Below, in pieces: positions 8,838-17,836 of a stretch of 64,000 bases of DNA. The first letter of the stretch is position 1. Every line of letters starts with the position of its first letter. The notes beneath the pieces were generated by a model. That model did no database searches and was not told where the DNA came from. It worked only from the letters and a program-made list of their open reading frames with translations. This stretch comes from Streptomyces sp. NBC_01235 (GTDB taxonomy: Bacteria > Actinomycetota > Actinomycetes > Streptomycetales > Streptomycetaceae), in NCBI RefSeq assembly GCF_035989285.1, contig NZ_CP108513.1, positions 3,534,001-3,598,000 on the forward strand. Reading direction: 5' to 3'. The position numbers and the translations under genes were made by a program.

Positions 8838-11831
8838 CTACCCCCCGTAGAACAGCTCGTCCACCACACCCCGAGCCCGCCGCGCGGTACGCCGATAGTC
8901 GTCCAGCATGTCCCCCACCCGCCCCGGCCCGTACCCCAAGTACCGCCCCACGGCGACCAGTTCACGAGGATCGGACGGAAACGTGTCCCCGGCGCGCCCC
9001 CGCACCAGCATCACCGCGTTACGCACCCGGGTGGCCAGCACCCAGGCCTCGTCCAGCGTCCCCGCGTCCTCCTCCGAGATGAGCCCGGCGCCACATGCGG
9101 CGGCGAGCGCCTCCCGTGTGCGAGTGGTCCGCAACCCCGCCTCCGTACAGCCGTGCCGCATCTGGAGCAACTGCACGGTCCACTCCACGTCGGAAAGCCC
9201 TCCCGGCCCGAGCTTGGTGTGCAGCTTGGGATCGGCCCCCCGGGGCATCCGCTCCGCCTCCATACGAGCCTTGAGCCGCCGGATCTCCCGAACGGCGTCC
9301 TCTCCCAGCCCGCCCTCCGGATAGCGCAACGGATCAACGAGTTCGATGAACCGACGCCCCAACTCCTCGTCGCCCGCGACAGGTTCGGCCCGCAGCAGCG
9401 CCTGCGACTCCCAACCCAGCGACCACCGCCGGTAGTAGGCCTCGTAGGACTTCAACGACCGCACGAGCGGCCCGGACTTGCCCTCCGGACGCAGATCGGC
9501 GTCCACAAGAAGCGGCGGATCGGCGCTGGGCATCTGGAGCAGCCGACGCATCTCGGAGACGACCTTGTTGGCGGCGTCCGTGGCCTCCCGCTCGTCGACA
9601 CCGTCCCGAGGCTCGTGCACGAACAGCACATCGGCGTCGGACCCGTACCCCAGCTCATGCCCCCCGAAGCGCCCCATCCCCACCACGGCGAAGCAGGTGG
9701 GCAGAGTGTCCCCCCACCCCTCGCGCACGACCGCCCGCAGGGTCCCGGCCAGCGTGGCGGCCGTGAGATCCGAGACGGCCCCGCCCACCAGGTCCACGAG
9801 AGCCCCCTGGTCGGCCTCGACCGGCTGCGACTCGGTCCCGTAGGAGCCGACGATGTCCGCGGCGGCCGTACGGAACAGCTCACGCCGGCGGACCCCACGC
9901 GCCGCGGTGACCGCCTGCACCACCCCGTCGGCCCGCCCCACCGCGGCGAGTATCTCCTGCTCCAGCTGAGCCCGCCCACGCGGCTCGAGCCCCCCGCCGT
10001 CCCCGTCCCCGAGCAGCGCCACCGCTTCGGGCGCCCGCATCAGCAGATCGGGGGCGAGCCGCCCGGCGGACAGCACACGCGCGAGATTCTCCGCGGCGGC
10101 CCCTTCGTCCCTCAACAACCGCAGATACCAAGGCGTCTTGCCCAGCGCGTCCGACACCTTGCGGAAGTTCAGCAGACCCGCGTCCGGATCGGCGGAGTCC
10201 GCGAACCAGCCCAACAGCACTGGCAGCAAGGTGCGTTGGATGGCGGCCTTGCGCGTGACACCGGAGGCCAGCGCCTCCAGGTGACGCAACGCGGAGGCGG
10301 GATCGGCGTACCCGAGCGCGACGAGCCGCTCCCGGGCCGCCTCAGGACTCAACCGGCTCTCACCGGGCGCCAGTTGGGCGACGGCGTCGAGCAGGGGCCG
10401 ATAGAACAGCTTCTCGTGCAGCCGCCGCACCACGGCCGCATGCCGCTTCCACTCCCGCCCCAGTTCGACGACCGGGTCGGTTCGCAGCCCGAGCGAGCGG
10501 CCGAGCCGCCGCAGCTCGGCCTCGCTCTCCGGAACGAGATGAGTCCGCCGCAGCCGGTAGAGCTGGATCCGATGTTCCATGGACCGCAGAAACCGATAAG
10601 CGACATCGAGCTGCTCAGCGTCGGCCCGCCCGACATAGCCCCCCGCGGCGAGCGCCTGCAACGCATCGAGCGTGGTCCCGCTCCGCAGGGAAACGTCGGC
10701 CCGCCCGTGCACCAGCTGCAGCAGCTGCACGGCGAACTCGACGTCCCTCAAGCCCCCCGGCCCGAGCTTCAGTTCACGCTCGACCTCGGCGGCCGGAATG
10801 TTCTCGACGACCCGCCGCCGCATCTTCTGCACGTCGGTGACGAAGTTCTCCCGCTCGGCGGCCTTCCACACCAGGGGTTCGACGGCGGCGACGTACTCGG
10901 CCCCCAGTTCCAGATCCCCGGCCACCGGCCGCGCCTTCAACAGGGCCTGGAACTCCCAGGTCTTGGCCCACCGCTGGTAGTACGCCAGATGACTGCTGAG
11001 CGTCCGCACCAGCGGCCCGTTGCGCCCCTCGGGCCGCAGATTGGCGTCGACGGGCCAGATCGACCCTTCCACGGTGGTCTCGGAACAGATCCGCATCATG
11101 TGCGAGGCGAGCTTGGTGGCGGCCCGCAGCGCCTTTCCCTCATCGGCCCCGCCGACGGCCTCGCCCACGAAGATGACATCGACGTCCGACACGTAGTTCA
11201 ACTCGTGCCCGCCACACTTGCCCATGGCGATGACGGCAAGCCGGCACAACGCGGCGTCGTCGGGCGCGGCGGCCCGCGCCAGCCCCAGAGCAGCCCGCAA
11301 CGTGGCCGTGGCAAGATCGGCGAGCTCGGCGGCGGTCTCGGCGAGATCGGTCGTCCCGCACACATCACGCGCGGCGATGGACAGCAGACACCGCCGATAG
11401 GCGACGCGCAGCAGCACAGGATCCGTGGCCTCGGCCAGCCCCCGCTCGAACTCCTCGACCCCGGGATGCAGATCCCGGGGCTCGTACGTGACCAGCGCCT
11501 CCCAGTCCCTCGGATGCCTGGCAAGGTGATCGACGAGCGCGGCGGACGCCCCCAGCACCCCCAGCAGCCGGTCCCGCAGCGGCTTGGCCGCTATCAGCGT
11601 GTCGAGCAGCTCCCGCCGGGCGGTGTGCCCGGGCTGCGCCTCCAGCAGCCGGACGAGACCGTGCAGGGCGAGGTCGGGATCGGCCGTGCCCCCGAGGGCC
11701 TCCAGCAGAAAGGGATCACTGCGCACCGGGGACAGCTCGGGCCCGTCCAGGAGCCGCTCGGCGGCGGACGGATCGGTGAAGCCGTGCCGCAGCAGCCGCG
11801 TGAAGGTACTGCTCCTGCGCCCCGGCGCCAT
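8838..11831 (-). CDS. glnE: Bifunctional glutamine synthetase adenylyltransferase/deadenylase
   Basis: A 997-residue GlnE, full length for Streptomyces. It has two nucleotidyltransferase domains. The N-terminal one, near residue 203, has the GKCGGHELNYVSDVDVIF motif and corresponds to the deadenylating half. The C-terminal one, near residue 718, has GRFGGHELGYGSDADVLF and corresponds to the adenylylating half. Each is followed by a GlnE-type helical region (KLGPGGLRDVEF and KLGPGGLSDVEW). In the family it controls GlnA activity by modifying one tyrosine. Its usual target, glnA, is not in the window; the nearby glnA2 lacks that tyrosine. Confidence 0.95.
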   Translation of the reverse strand: MAPGRRSSTFTRLLRHGFTDPSAAERLLDGPELSPVRSDPFLLEALGGTADPDLALHGLVRLLEAQPGHTARRELLDTLIAAKPLRDRLLGVLGASAALVDHLARHPRDWEALVTYEPRDLHPGVEEFERGLAEATDPVLLRVAYRRCLLSIAARDVCGTTDLAETAAELADLATATLRAALGLARAAAPDDAALCRLAVIAMGKCGGHELNYVSDVDVIFVGEAVGGADEGKALRAATKLASHMMRICSETTVEGSIWPVDANLRPEGRNGPLVRTLSSHLAYYQRWAKTWEFQALLKARPVAGDLELGAEYVAAVEPLVWKAAERENFVTDVQKMRRRVVENIPAAEVERELKLGPGGLRDVEFAVQLLQLVHGRADVSLRSGTTLDALQALAAGGYVGRADAEQLDVAYRFLRSMEHRIQLYRLRRTHLVPESEAELRRLGRSLGLRTDPVVELGREWKRHAAVVRRLHEKLFYRPLLDAVAQLAPGESRLSPEAARERLVALGYADPASALRHLEALASGVTRKAAIQRTLLPVLLGWFADSADPDAGLLNFRKVSDALGKTPWYLRLLRDEGAAAENLARVLSAGRLAPDLLMRAPEAVALLGDGDGGGLEPRGRAQLEQEILAAVGRADGVVQAVTAARGVRRRELFRTAAADIVGSYGTESQPVEADQGALVDLVGGAVSDLTAATLAGTLRAVVREGWGDTLPTCFAVVGMGRFGGHELGYGSDADVLFVHEPRDGVDEREATDAANKVVSEMRRLLQMPSADPPLLVDADLRPEGKSGPLVRSLKSYEAYYRRWSLGWESQALLRAEPVAGDEELGRRFIELVDPLRYPEGGLGEDAVREIRRLKARMEAERMPRGADPKLHTKLGPGGLSDVEWTVQLLQMRHGCTEAGLRTTRTREALAAACGAGLISEEDAGTLDEAWVLATRVRNAVMLVRGRAGDTFPSDPRELVAVGRYLGYGPGRVGDMLDDYRRTARRARGVVDELFYGG

Positions 11832-11956
11832 CCAGGCCTCCTCGTGCGATCAAGGTCGTCCGCACTTGAGCCTAACCCTCACCCCACAGTGGCGCTCCGG
11901 TCCGGTTTCGGGTTCTGTGGGGGAGAGCTGCGTGCAGGGAGCGACAGGGAGTCCCC

Positions 11957-12436
11957 ATGACCACGAACATGAACATGACCCTCGAAGTGATTCTGCTGCC
12001 GGTGTCGGACGTGGACCGGGCCAAGGAGTTCTACCGCGACAAGGTCGGCTTCCACGTCGATCTCGACGGCGAGGTGATGGAGGGCGTGCGCATCGTGCAG
12101 CTCACCCCGCCCGGCTCGGGCTGTTCGATCGCCCTGGTGGAGGGCCTCCAGGTCCCGACGGGAACCCCCCAACCGGGCACGTACCACGGCATGCAGCTCT
12201 GCGTGACGGACGCGAAGGCGGCGTACGAGGAGCTGACCGCCCGGGGCCTGGAGGTCACCGAACCCCAGCAGTTCGCCCCGCGGGACGGAGCGACCTTCAT
12301 GTACTTCAAGGACCCGGATGGCAACGGCTGGGCGATCCAGGAGTACCGGCGCCGTGAGACCGAGCCCCTGCACAAGGTGCTGGCGGCGTCGGCAGAGGCG
12401 ACCGGGCCGACGGAGCCGACCGGCCGGCGGCGTTAG
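11957..12436 (+). CDS. VOC-family (glyoxalase-like) protein
   Basis: A 159-residue single-domain vicinal oxygen chelate protein. It begins with the beta-strand VILLPVSDVDRAKEFYRDKVGF and ends the domain with FKDPDGNGWAIQEY. The ATG at 11957 has a GGGAG ribosome site. The family includes glyoxalases, dioxygenases and resistance proteins, so the reaction cannot be assigned. A low-complexity tail (ATGPTEPTGRRR) follows the domain. It stands alone between glnE and the phosphoesterase operon. Confidence 0.8.
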   Translation: MTTNMNMTLEVILLPVSDVDRAKEFYRDKVGFHVDLDGEVMEGVRIVQLTPPGSGCSIALVEGLQVPTGTPQPGTYHGMQLCVTDAKAAYEELTARGLEVTEPQQFAPRDGATFMYFKDPDGNGWAIQEYRRRETEPLHKVLAASAEATGPTEPTGRRR

Positions 12437-12544
12437 TTCACCCGCTCTTCATCCTGCGGGTTGAACGACGTGAGCGACGGGAATCTTGGCGTGTGCATGC
12501 TCTAGCCGCACCGCCGCCCCGCCCTTCCCCCACCGGAGGTTGAT

Positions 12545-13465
12545 GTGTCCGGCAGTTCTGGCAGTTCCGGCAGTTCCGGCAGTTCCGTGTATCGCCGCAG
12601 CCGTGCGGTCGTGGCGTCCGCGCTCGCCCTCACGGCGGCCGCCGTCAGCCTGTGGTCCGGGCTCGGCGGCTCCTCCTCGCCCGCCCGGGCCGCGGCCGGC
12701 GTGCCGACCCCGGACCACGTGGTCGTCGTGGTCTTCGAGAACCACGCCTACAGCCAGGTGATCGGCTCCTCCAGCGCCCCGTACATCAACTCGCTCAAGA
12801 CCGGCGGGGCCAACCTCTCCCAGGCGTACGCCGAGACCCACCCGAGCCAGCCCAACTACTTCGCGCTGTTCTCCGGCTCCACCCAGGGCATCACGGACGA
12901 CAGCTGCTACTCGCCCGGCTTCTCCTCGGCCGCGAACCTCGCCTCGGAACTGATCGCGGCCGGCCGCACCTGGGCCAGCTACAACGAGACGCTGCCCAGC
13001 CAGGGCTCGACGACGTGCAGCAGCGGCAACTACGCCCGCAAGCACAACCCGTGGTTCGGCTTCAGCAACGTCCCGACGTCGACGGCGAAGACCTTCGCGC
13101 AGTTCCCGACCGACTACTCGACGCTCCCCCAAATGTCCTTCGTCGTCCCCAACCTGTGCAGCGACATGCACGACTGCTCGGTGGCGACCGGCGACACCTG
13201 GCTGAAGAACAGCCTGAGCGCCTACGCCACCTGGGCCAAGACCCACAACAGTCTCCTCGTCGTCACCTTCGACGAGGACAACCGCCTCGCCGGCAACCGC
13301 ATCCCGACGGTCCTGTACGGCCAGCCGGTGACGGCGGGTTCGAGCTCGTCGACGACGTACAACCACTACAACCTGCTGCGCACCCTGGAGGACAGCCAGG
13401 GCCTGACGACCCACGCCGGCAACGCGGCCTCCGCGACGGACATCACGGGGATCTGGGCCTCCTGA
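12545..13465 (+). CDS. Secreted phosphoesterase/acid phosphatase family protein
   Basis: A 306-residue exported protein of the phosphoesterase (PF04185-type, alkaline-phosphatase-like) family. Conserved parts are VVVVVFENHAYSQV near residue 59, THPSQPNYFALFSG near 99, and VTFDEDN near 240. The GTG at 12545 is supported by GGAGG five bases upstream. The first 14 residues are a Gly-Ser repeat from a 9-base tandem repeat, placed before a signal peptide (YRRSRAVVASALALTAAAV). Family members release phosphate outside the cell. It is the first gene of a tight operon: the next ATG is one base after its stop. Confidence 0.8.
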   Translation: MSGSSGSSGSSGSSVYRRSRAVVASALALTAAAVSLWSGLGGSSSPARAAAGVPTPDHVVVVVFENHAYSQVIGSSSAPYINSLKTGGANLSQAYAETHPSQPNYFALFSGSTQGITDDSCYSPGFSSAANLASELIAAGRTWASYNETLPSQGSTTCSSGNYARKHNPWFGFSNVPTSTAKTFAQFPTDYSTLPQMSFVVPNLCSDMHDCSVATGDTWLKNSLSAYATWAKTHNSLLVVTFDEDNRLAGNRIPTVLYGQPVTAGSSSSTTYNHYNLLRTLEDSQGLTTHAGNAASATDITGIWAS

Positions 13466-13466
13466 C

Positions 13467-14837
13467 ATGTACGTAGCGGACAGCCGCGCCGGCGCGCCCG
13501 GTGTCACGGCGTCCGCGGACGGCGTCGCCCGGCCCCCCGCCGGGCGGCGTCGCGCCGCGGTCGCCCCCACGGTCCTCGCGCTCGGCACGGTCAGCCTGAT
13601 CACCGACGTGTCGTCGGAGATGGTGACGGCCGTGCTCCCCCTGTACCTGGTGGCGGGCCTCGGTCTGTCCCCGCTGGGCTTCGGGCTCCTGGACGGCGTC
13701 TACAACGGCTTCTCGGCCGTCGTCCGCCTGGTCGGCGGCCACCTCGCCGACCGCGGCGGCGGCCGCCACAAATGGGTTGCGGGCGCGGGCTACGCCCTCT
13801 CGGCGCTGTGCAAGCCCCTGCTGCTCCTGGCACACACCCTGACCCCCATCGGCCTGATCCTGGCCGCCGACCGCACCGGCAAGGGCCTGCGCACGGCCCC
13901 CCGCGACGCCCTGATCTCGCTCTCGTCCACACCGGAGACCCGCGGACGCGCCTTCGGGGTGCACCGGGCGATGGACACGGCGGGCGCACTGCTCGGGCCG
14001 CTCGCGGCGTTCCTGATCCTGCGGGCGACGGTGGACGGCTACGACGCCGTCTTCACGGTGAGCTTCTGCGTGGCGGTGGTCGGGGTACTGGTCCTGGTCC
14101 TGTTCGTACCGGGCGCCTCCGCACCACCCGCACCGTCCACGAAACCCAAGCCACCCACGAGACTCACGCCACCCACGGCATCCGCACCGCCCACGGCCGA
14201 ACCCGACAAGGCCGCAGGCCCGGCCGCCCCTCCGCCCGTCCGCCCCACCCTCCGGGCCGCCCTCGCCCTCCTCCGCGGGCGCGACCTGCGCCGCATCACG
14301 CTGTGCGCCCTGCTGCTGGGCCTGGCCACGATCAGCGACTCCTTCGTCTACCTGCTGCTGCAACGCCGCCTGGGCGTCCCCGACCGCTGGTTCGCCCTGC
14401 TGCCGCTGGGCACGGCGGCGGCGTTCCTGCTGCTGGCCGTGCCGCTGGGCCGGCTGGCGGACCGTATCGGCCGCCGACGGGTCTTCCTGGCGGGCCACGG
14501 AGCACTCCTCCTGGCCTACGCGATACTGCTCACGTCCTGGCACGGCCCGGCGCTGCCGTACACCGTCCTGCTCCTGCACGGCGGCTTCTACGCGGCGACC
14601 GACGGCGTGCTGATGGCGGCGGCCTCGGACAGCGTGCCGGAGGAACTGCGCTCGTCGGGACTGGCCGTCGTCCAGACCGGCCAGGCGCTGGCCCGCTTCG
14701 CCTGCTCGCTCGGCTTCGGAGCCGCCTGGACGCTGTGGGGCGACCGTACGGCGCTCATGGCGTCGACGACCGCGCTGGCGGTGTGCGCGGTGTTCTCGCT
14801 GACCGCCCTACGCCCCGTCCGGGAGGCCGTTTCATGA
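13467..14837 (+). CDS. MFS transporter
   Basis: A 456-residue major facilitator with 12 predicted helices. It has TDVSSEMVTAVLPLYL in the first helix and the loop RTGKGLRTAPRDALIS, both typical of a conserved actinobacterial MFS group. A Pro/Thr-rich cytoplasmic linker (about residues 215-260) separates the two halves. It starts one base after the phosphoesterase stop and its own stop overlaps the next ATG, so the three genes are co-translated. Substrate unknown; a phosphate-ester product of the first gene is a possible but unproven substrate. Confidence 0.82.
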   Translation: MYVADSRAGAPGVTASADGVARPPAGRRRAAVAPTVLALGTVSLITDVSSEMVTAVLPLYLVAGLGLSPLGFGLLDGVYNGFSAVVRLVGGHLADRGGGRHKWVAGAGYALSALCKPLLLLAHTLTPIGLILAADRTGKGLRTAPRDALISLSSTPETRGRAFGVHRAMDTAGALLGPLAAFLILRATVDGYDAVFTVSFCVAVVGVLVLVLFVPGASAPPAPSTKPKPPTRLTPPTASAPPTAEPDKAAGPAAPPPVRPTLRAALALLRGRDLRRITLCALLLGLATISDSFVYLLLQRRLGVPDRWFALLPLGTAAAFLLLAVPLGRLADRIGRRRVFLAGHGALLLAYAILLTSWHGPALPYTVLLLHGGFYAATDGVLMAAASDSVPEELRSSGLAVVQTGQALARFACSLGFGAAWTLWGDRTALMASTTALAVCAVFSLTALRPVREAVS

Positions 14838-15856
14838 CCCTGCGCAACCGCATCCTGATGCTCCTCGCGGCGGTCGCCGTACTCGCCGGCGTGGCGACGG
14901 CCTCGGTGCTGCACGCGTCGGCGCGGGCGGAGCAGCGGGACCAGGTCCAGGCCGGCGGCCCGAAGGTCACCGCGGGCCGGATCACCCTGACGGACAGCGG
15001 CCGCATGGTGTTCCGCAACCTGGCCTGGGGCCCGCACCGCGACGAACTCACCACGGTCCCGGCGAACGCCCCCGCCGGCCCGCGCACCGCCTCGGGCGTC
15101 AAGTGCCTCCGCTTCTACGCCGCTTCGGGCACGGGAGTCTGCCTCCAGGCGGTGCACGGCGCGGTGACGGACACCTACCGCGCCCTGATCCTCGACGCCC
15201 ACCTCAAGGAGACGGCCCGCTACGACGTCCCCGGCATCCCCTCCCGCGCCCGGGTCTCCCCCTCCGGGCACTTCGCAGCCTGGACGGCGTTCGTCGGCGG
15301 CGACTCGTACGCGGGCACGAACTTCTCGACCCGGGCGGCGATCGTGGACACGCGCACGGGGAAGCTGACCCCGTCCCTGGAGGCGTTCCGCATCATCAAG
15401 GACGGCCACGTCCACCACGCGGCGGACGTCAACTTCTGGGGTGTGACCTTCGCGGCGGACGACCGCACCTTCTACGCGACGCTGGCCACCAAGGGCAAGA
15501 CGTACCTGATCAAGGGCGACCTGAAGACCCGTACGGTGACCACGCTGCACACGAACGTGGAGTGTCCGTCCCTCTCCCCCGACGGCACCCGCGTCGCCTT
15601 CAAGAAGCGAGTGCCGGGCCTGGCGAAGGACGCCCCCTGGCATCTGTACGTCCTCGACCTGGGGACGATGCGCGAAACCCCGCTCGCGGAGTCCCGCAGC
15701 GTCGACGACCAGGCGGTCTGGCGCGACGACCACACGGTGGTCTACGCCCTGCCGGGCGACTACGGCGCGGACCTGTACGCCATCCCGTCCGACGGCACGG
15801 GAAAGCCGCGGCGCATCAGCACCGCGGCCGTGTCCCCCGCGTTCGTCCGGCCGTGA
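14834..15856 (+). CDS. TolB/PD40-like beta-propeller exported protein
   Basis: A 340-residue protein with an N-terminal signal anchor (RILMLLAAVAVLAGVATASVL). Propeller-like blades include ARVSPSGHFAAWTAFV, CPSLSPDGTRVAFKK and DQAVWRDDHTVVYALPG. TolB-type propellers usually bind proteins or ligands rather than catalyse. The ATG at 14834 overlaps the MFS stop in an ATGA. As third gene of the phosphoesterase-MFS operon it probably works outside the membrane with the other two; its role is unknown. Confidence 0.72.
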   Translation: MTLRNRILMLLAAVAVLAGVATASVLHASARAEQRDQVQAGGPKVTAGRITLTDSGRMVFRNLAWGPHRDELTTVPANAPAGPRTASGVKCLRFYAASGTGVCLQAVHGAVTDTYRALILDAHLKETARYDVPGIPSRARVSPSGHFAAWTAFVGGDSYAGTNFSTRAAIVDTRTGKLTPSLEAFRIIKDGHVHHAADVNFWGVTFAADDRTFYATLATKGKTYLIKGDLKTRTVTTLHTNVECPSLSPDGTRVAFKKRVPGLAKDAPWHLYVLDLGTMRETPLAESRSVDDQAVWRDDHTVVYALPGDYGADLYAIPSDGTGKPRRISTAAVSPAFVRP

Positions 15857-16060
15857 AGCGGCCGGCGGACCGGCGGGGTGTCGCGCGGCCTTCCCGCCGC
15901 GGAGCCGGGAAGCGCGCCCGGCGGATTGGAGCGCAGCCGGGGCTTGAACGGGGAAGCGAAAGATGTAACAGCTCCTGCCTTCCGGCGAGCACCGCGTGCG
16001 CATCCGGCGCGTGCGATTCGCTCTGACGGCCTGGAGACGGCCCAGGGGCGGTGAGACGCC

Positions 16061-16093
16061 GAGGGGCCAACGGTCCACGACCGTCGGCCCCTC
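16061..16093. terminator. Strong hairpin between the propeller gene and glnA2
   Basis: Arms GAGGGGCCAACGGTC (16061-16075) and GACCGTCGGCCCCTC (16079-16093) pair with one mismatch around a three-base loop. It lies between two convergent genes and probably ends transcription both ways. The rest of the 272-base gap shows nothing I can assign. Confidence 0.75.
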
Positions 16094-16128
16094 ATGTCGT
16101 CGTAGCGAGAAACCCGCCCCGACCTGCC

Positions 16129-17490
16129 CTACAGCACAGGCAGGTTCTTCCGCAGCTCGAAGGCGGTGACCTCGGAGCGGTACTCCTCCCACTCCTGGCG
16201 CTTGTTGCGCAGGAAGAAGTCGAAGACGTGCTCACCGAGCGTCTCGGCGACGAGGTCGCTGCGCTCCATCAGGGTCAGCGCCTCGCCGAGGTTCTGCGGG
16301 AGCGGCTCGATGCCCATGGCCCGGCGCTCGGCGTCCGACAGCGCCCAGACGTCGTCCTCGGCGCCCGGCGGAAGCTCGTAGCCCTCCTCGACACCCTTGA
16401 GGCCGGCGGCGAGCAGCATGGCGTATGCCAGGTAGGGGTTGGCGCCGGAGTCGAGGGAGCGGACCTCGATGCGCGCGGAGCCCGTCTTGCCGGGCTTGTA
16501 CATCGGGACGCGGACGAGCGCGGAGCGGTTGTTGTGACCCCAGCAGATGTAGGACGGCGCCTCGCCGCCCGCACCGGCCGTGCGCTCGGAGCCGCCCCAG
16601 ATGCGCTTGTAGGAGTTGACCCACTGGTTGGTGACGGCGGCGATCTCGGCGGCGTGCTTCAGCAGGCCCGCGATGAACGACCGGCCGACCTTCGACAGCT
16701 GGTACTCCGCGCCGGACTCGTAGAACGCGTTCCGGTCACCCTCGAAGAGGGAGAGGTGCGTGTGCATGCCGGAGCCCGGGTGCTCGCTGAACGGCTTCGG
16801 CATGAAGGTCGCCTGGACCCCCTGCTCCAGCGCGACCTGCTTCATGACCAGGCGGAACGTCATGATGTTGTCGGCCGTGGAGAGCGCGTCGGCGTAGCGC
16901 AGGTCGATCTCCTGCTGGCCGGGGGCGCCCTCGTGGTGGGAGAACTCGACCGAGATGCCCATCGACTCCAGCATGGTGATCGCCTGGCGGCGGAAGTCCA
17001 TGCCGACGTTGTGCGGGGTGTGGTCGAAGTAGCCGGAGTTGTCGGCCGGCGTCGGCCGGGAGCCGTCGGTCGGCTTGTCCTTCAGCAGGAAGAACTCGAT
17101 CTCCGGGTGGGTGTAGAAGGTGAAGCCCAGGTCGGAGGCGCGGGCGAGGGCGCGCTTCAGCACGTACCGCGGGTCCGCGAAGGACGGCGAGCCGTCCGGC
17201 ATGAGGATGTCGCAGAACATGCGGGCGGTGCCGGGCGCCTCCGCGCGCCAGGGCAGGACCTGGAAGGTGGACGGATCCGGCTTCGCGATCATGTCGGACT
17301 CGTAGACCCGGGCGAAGCCCTCGATCGCGGATCCGTCGAAGCCGATGCCCTCATCGAATGCCTGTTCGAGCTCGGCGGGGGCCACGGCGACGGACTTGAG
17401 GAAGCCCAGCACGTCCGTGAACCACAGCCGTACGAACCGGATGTCGCGCTCCTCCAACGTCCGGAGCACGAACTCCTGCTGCTTGTCCAT
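16129..17490 (-). CDS. glnA2: Glutamine-synthetase-like enzyme GlnA2 (gamma-glutamylpolyamine synthetase type)
   Basis: A 453-residue type I glutamine-synthetase fold. Catalytic-region motifs are GFDGSAIEGF, EIEFFLL, GMHTHLSLF and the NRSALVRVP arginine segment. I start it at ATG 17490 (MDKQQEF), after GGGGAAG; an ATG at 17505 would add five residues. The place where GlnA carries the adenylylated tyrosine (NLYDLPPEE) reads DDVWALSDAE here, so GlnE control is unlikely. In S. coelicolor the GlnA2 orthologue is reported to glutamylate polyamines rather than ammonia; assignment to that group is by resemblance. Confidence 0.85.
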   Translation of the reverse strand: MDKQQEFVLRTLEERDIRFVRLWFTDVLGFLKSVAVAPAELEQAFDEGIGFDGSAIEGFARVYESDMIAKPDPSTFQVLPWRAEAPGTARMFCDILMPDGSPSFADPRYVLKRALARASDLGFTFYTHPEIEFFLLKDKPTDGSRPTPADNSGYFDHTPHNVGMDFRRQAITMLESMGISVEFSHHEGAPGQQEIDLRYADALSTADNIMTFRLVMKQVALEQGVQATFMPKPFSEHPGSGMHTHLSLFEGDRNAFYESGAEYQLSKVGRSFIAGLLKHAAEIAAVTNQWVNSYKRIWGGSERTAGAGGEAPSYICWGHNNRSALVRVPMYKPGKTGSARIEVRSLDSGANPYLAYAMLLAAGLKGVEEGYELPPGAEDDVWALSDAERRAMGIEPLPQNLGEALTLMERSDLVAETLGEHVFDFFLRNKRQEWEEYRSEVTAFELRKNLPVL

Positions 17491-17630
17491 CTTCCGCTTC
17501 CCCATCCTTGCTGGTCAGGCCGCCTGTCTCCCGTCCCACGAAAGAGGCGGTCGGGCACCTGAGCATCACACCACAACACCATTTCGTGCGCGTTGCGGAC
17601 CATGATCGCCTCGGCGACCCGGGCCTGAAC

Positions 17631-17669
17631 GCCTCACGTCCGGCAGATGTACCGCCTCACGTCCGGCAG
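17631..17669 (+). repeat. 16-bp direct repeat upstream of hmpA
   Basis: GCCTCACGTCCGGCAG occurs at 17631-17646 and again at 17654-17669, a 23-base period. It lies in the 346-base gap between divergent glnA2 and hmpA. It could bind a regulator of either gene or be a chance duplication. Confidence 0.6.
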
Positions 17670-17750
17670 GCGTACTGCTCTGCCGCCCATCTTGCCTGCT
17701 CGGACCGACATCTGTAATGCCCGACCTCCTCCGTCTCCCCCCACACACTA

Positions 17751-17773
17751 AATTTGCATCTCAGATGCAAGTT
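17751..17773. promoter_or_regulatory. Probable NsrR operator upstream of hmpA
   Basis: A near-perfect 11-1-11 inverted repeat. Half sites are AATTTGCATCT and AGATGCAAGTT with one central base. It matches the pattern I recall for the S. coelicolor hmpA NsrR site (AAC..GCATCT-G-AGAT.C..TT). It sits 64 bases before the hmpA start, and nsrR itself lies 3.7 kb away. NO-responsive repression of hmpA follows from the family. Confidence 0.75.
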
Positions 17774-17836
17774 TAACTAGCGTGCCGGACAGCCGGACGG
17801 CGGGTCACCGCCGTCCCCGAAACCCAAGGAGTCCCG

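Noticed and set aside
9153..11960. 935-codon plus-strand frame opposite glnE
   Set aside because: No domain sequence; it is the antisense shadow of glnE, whose domains are complete.
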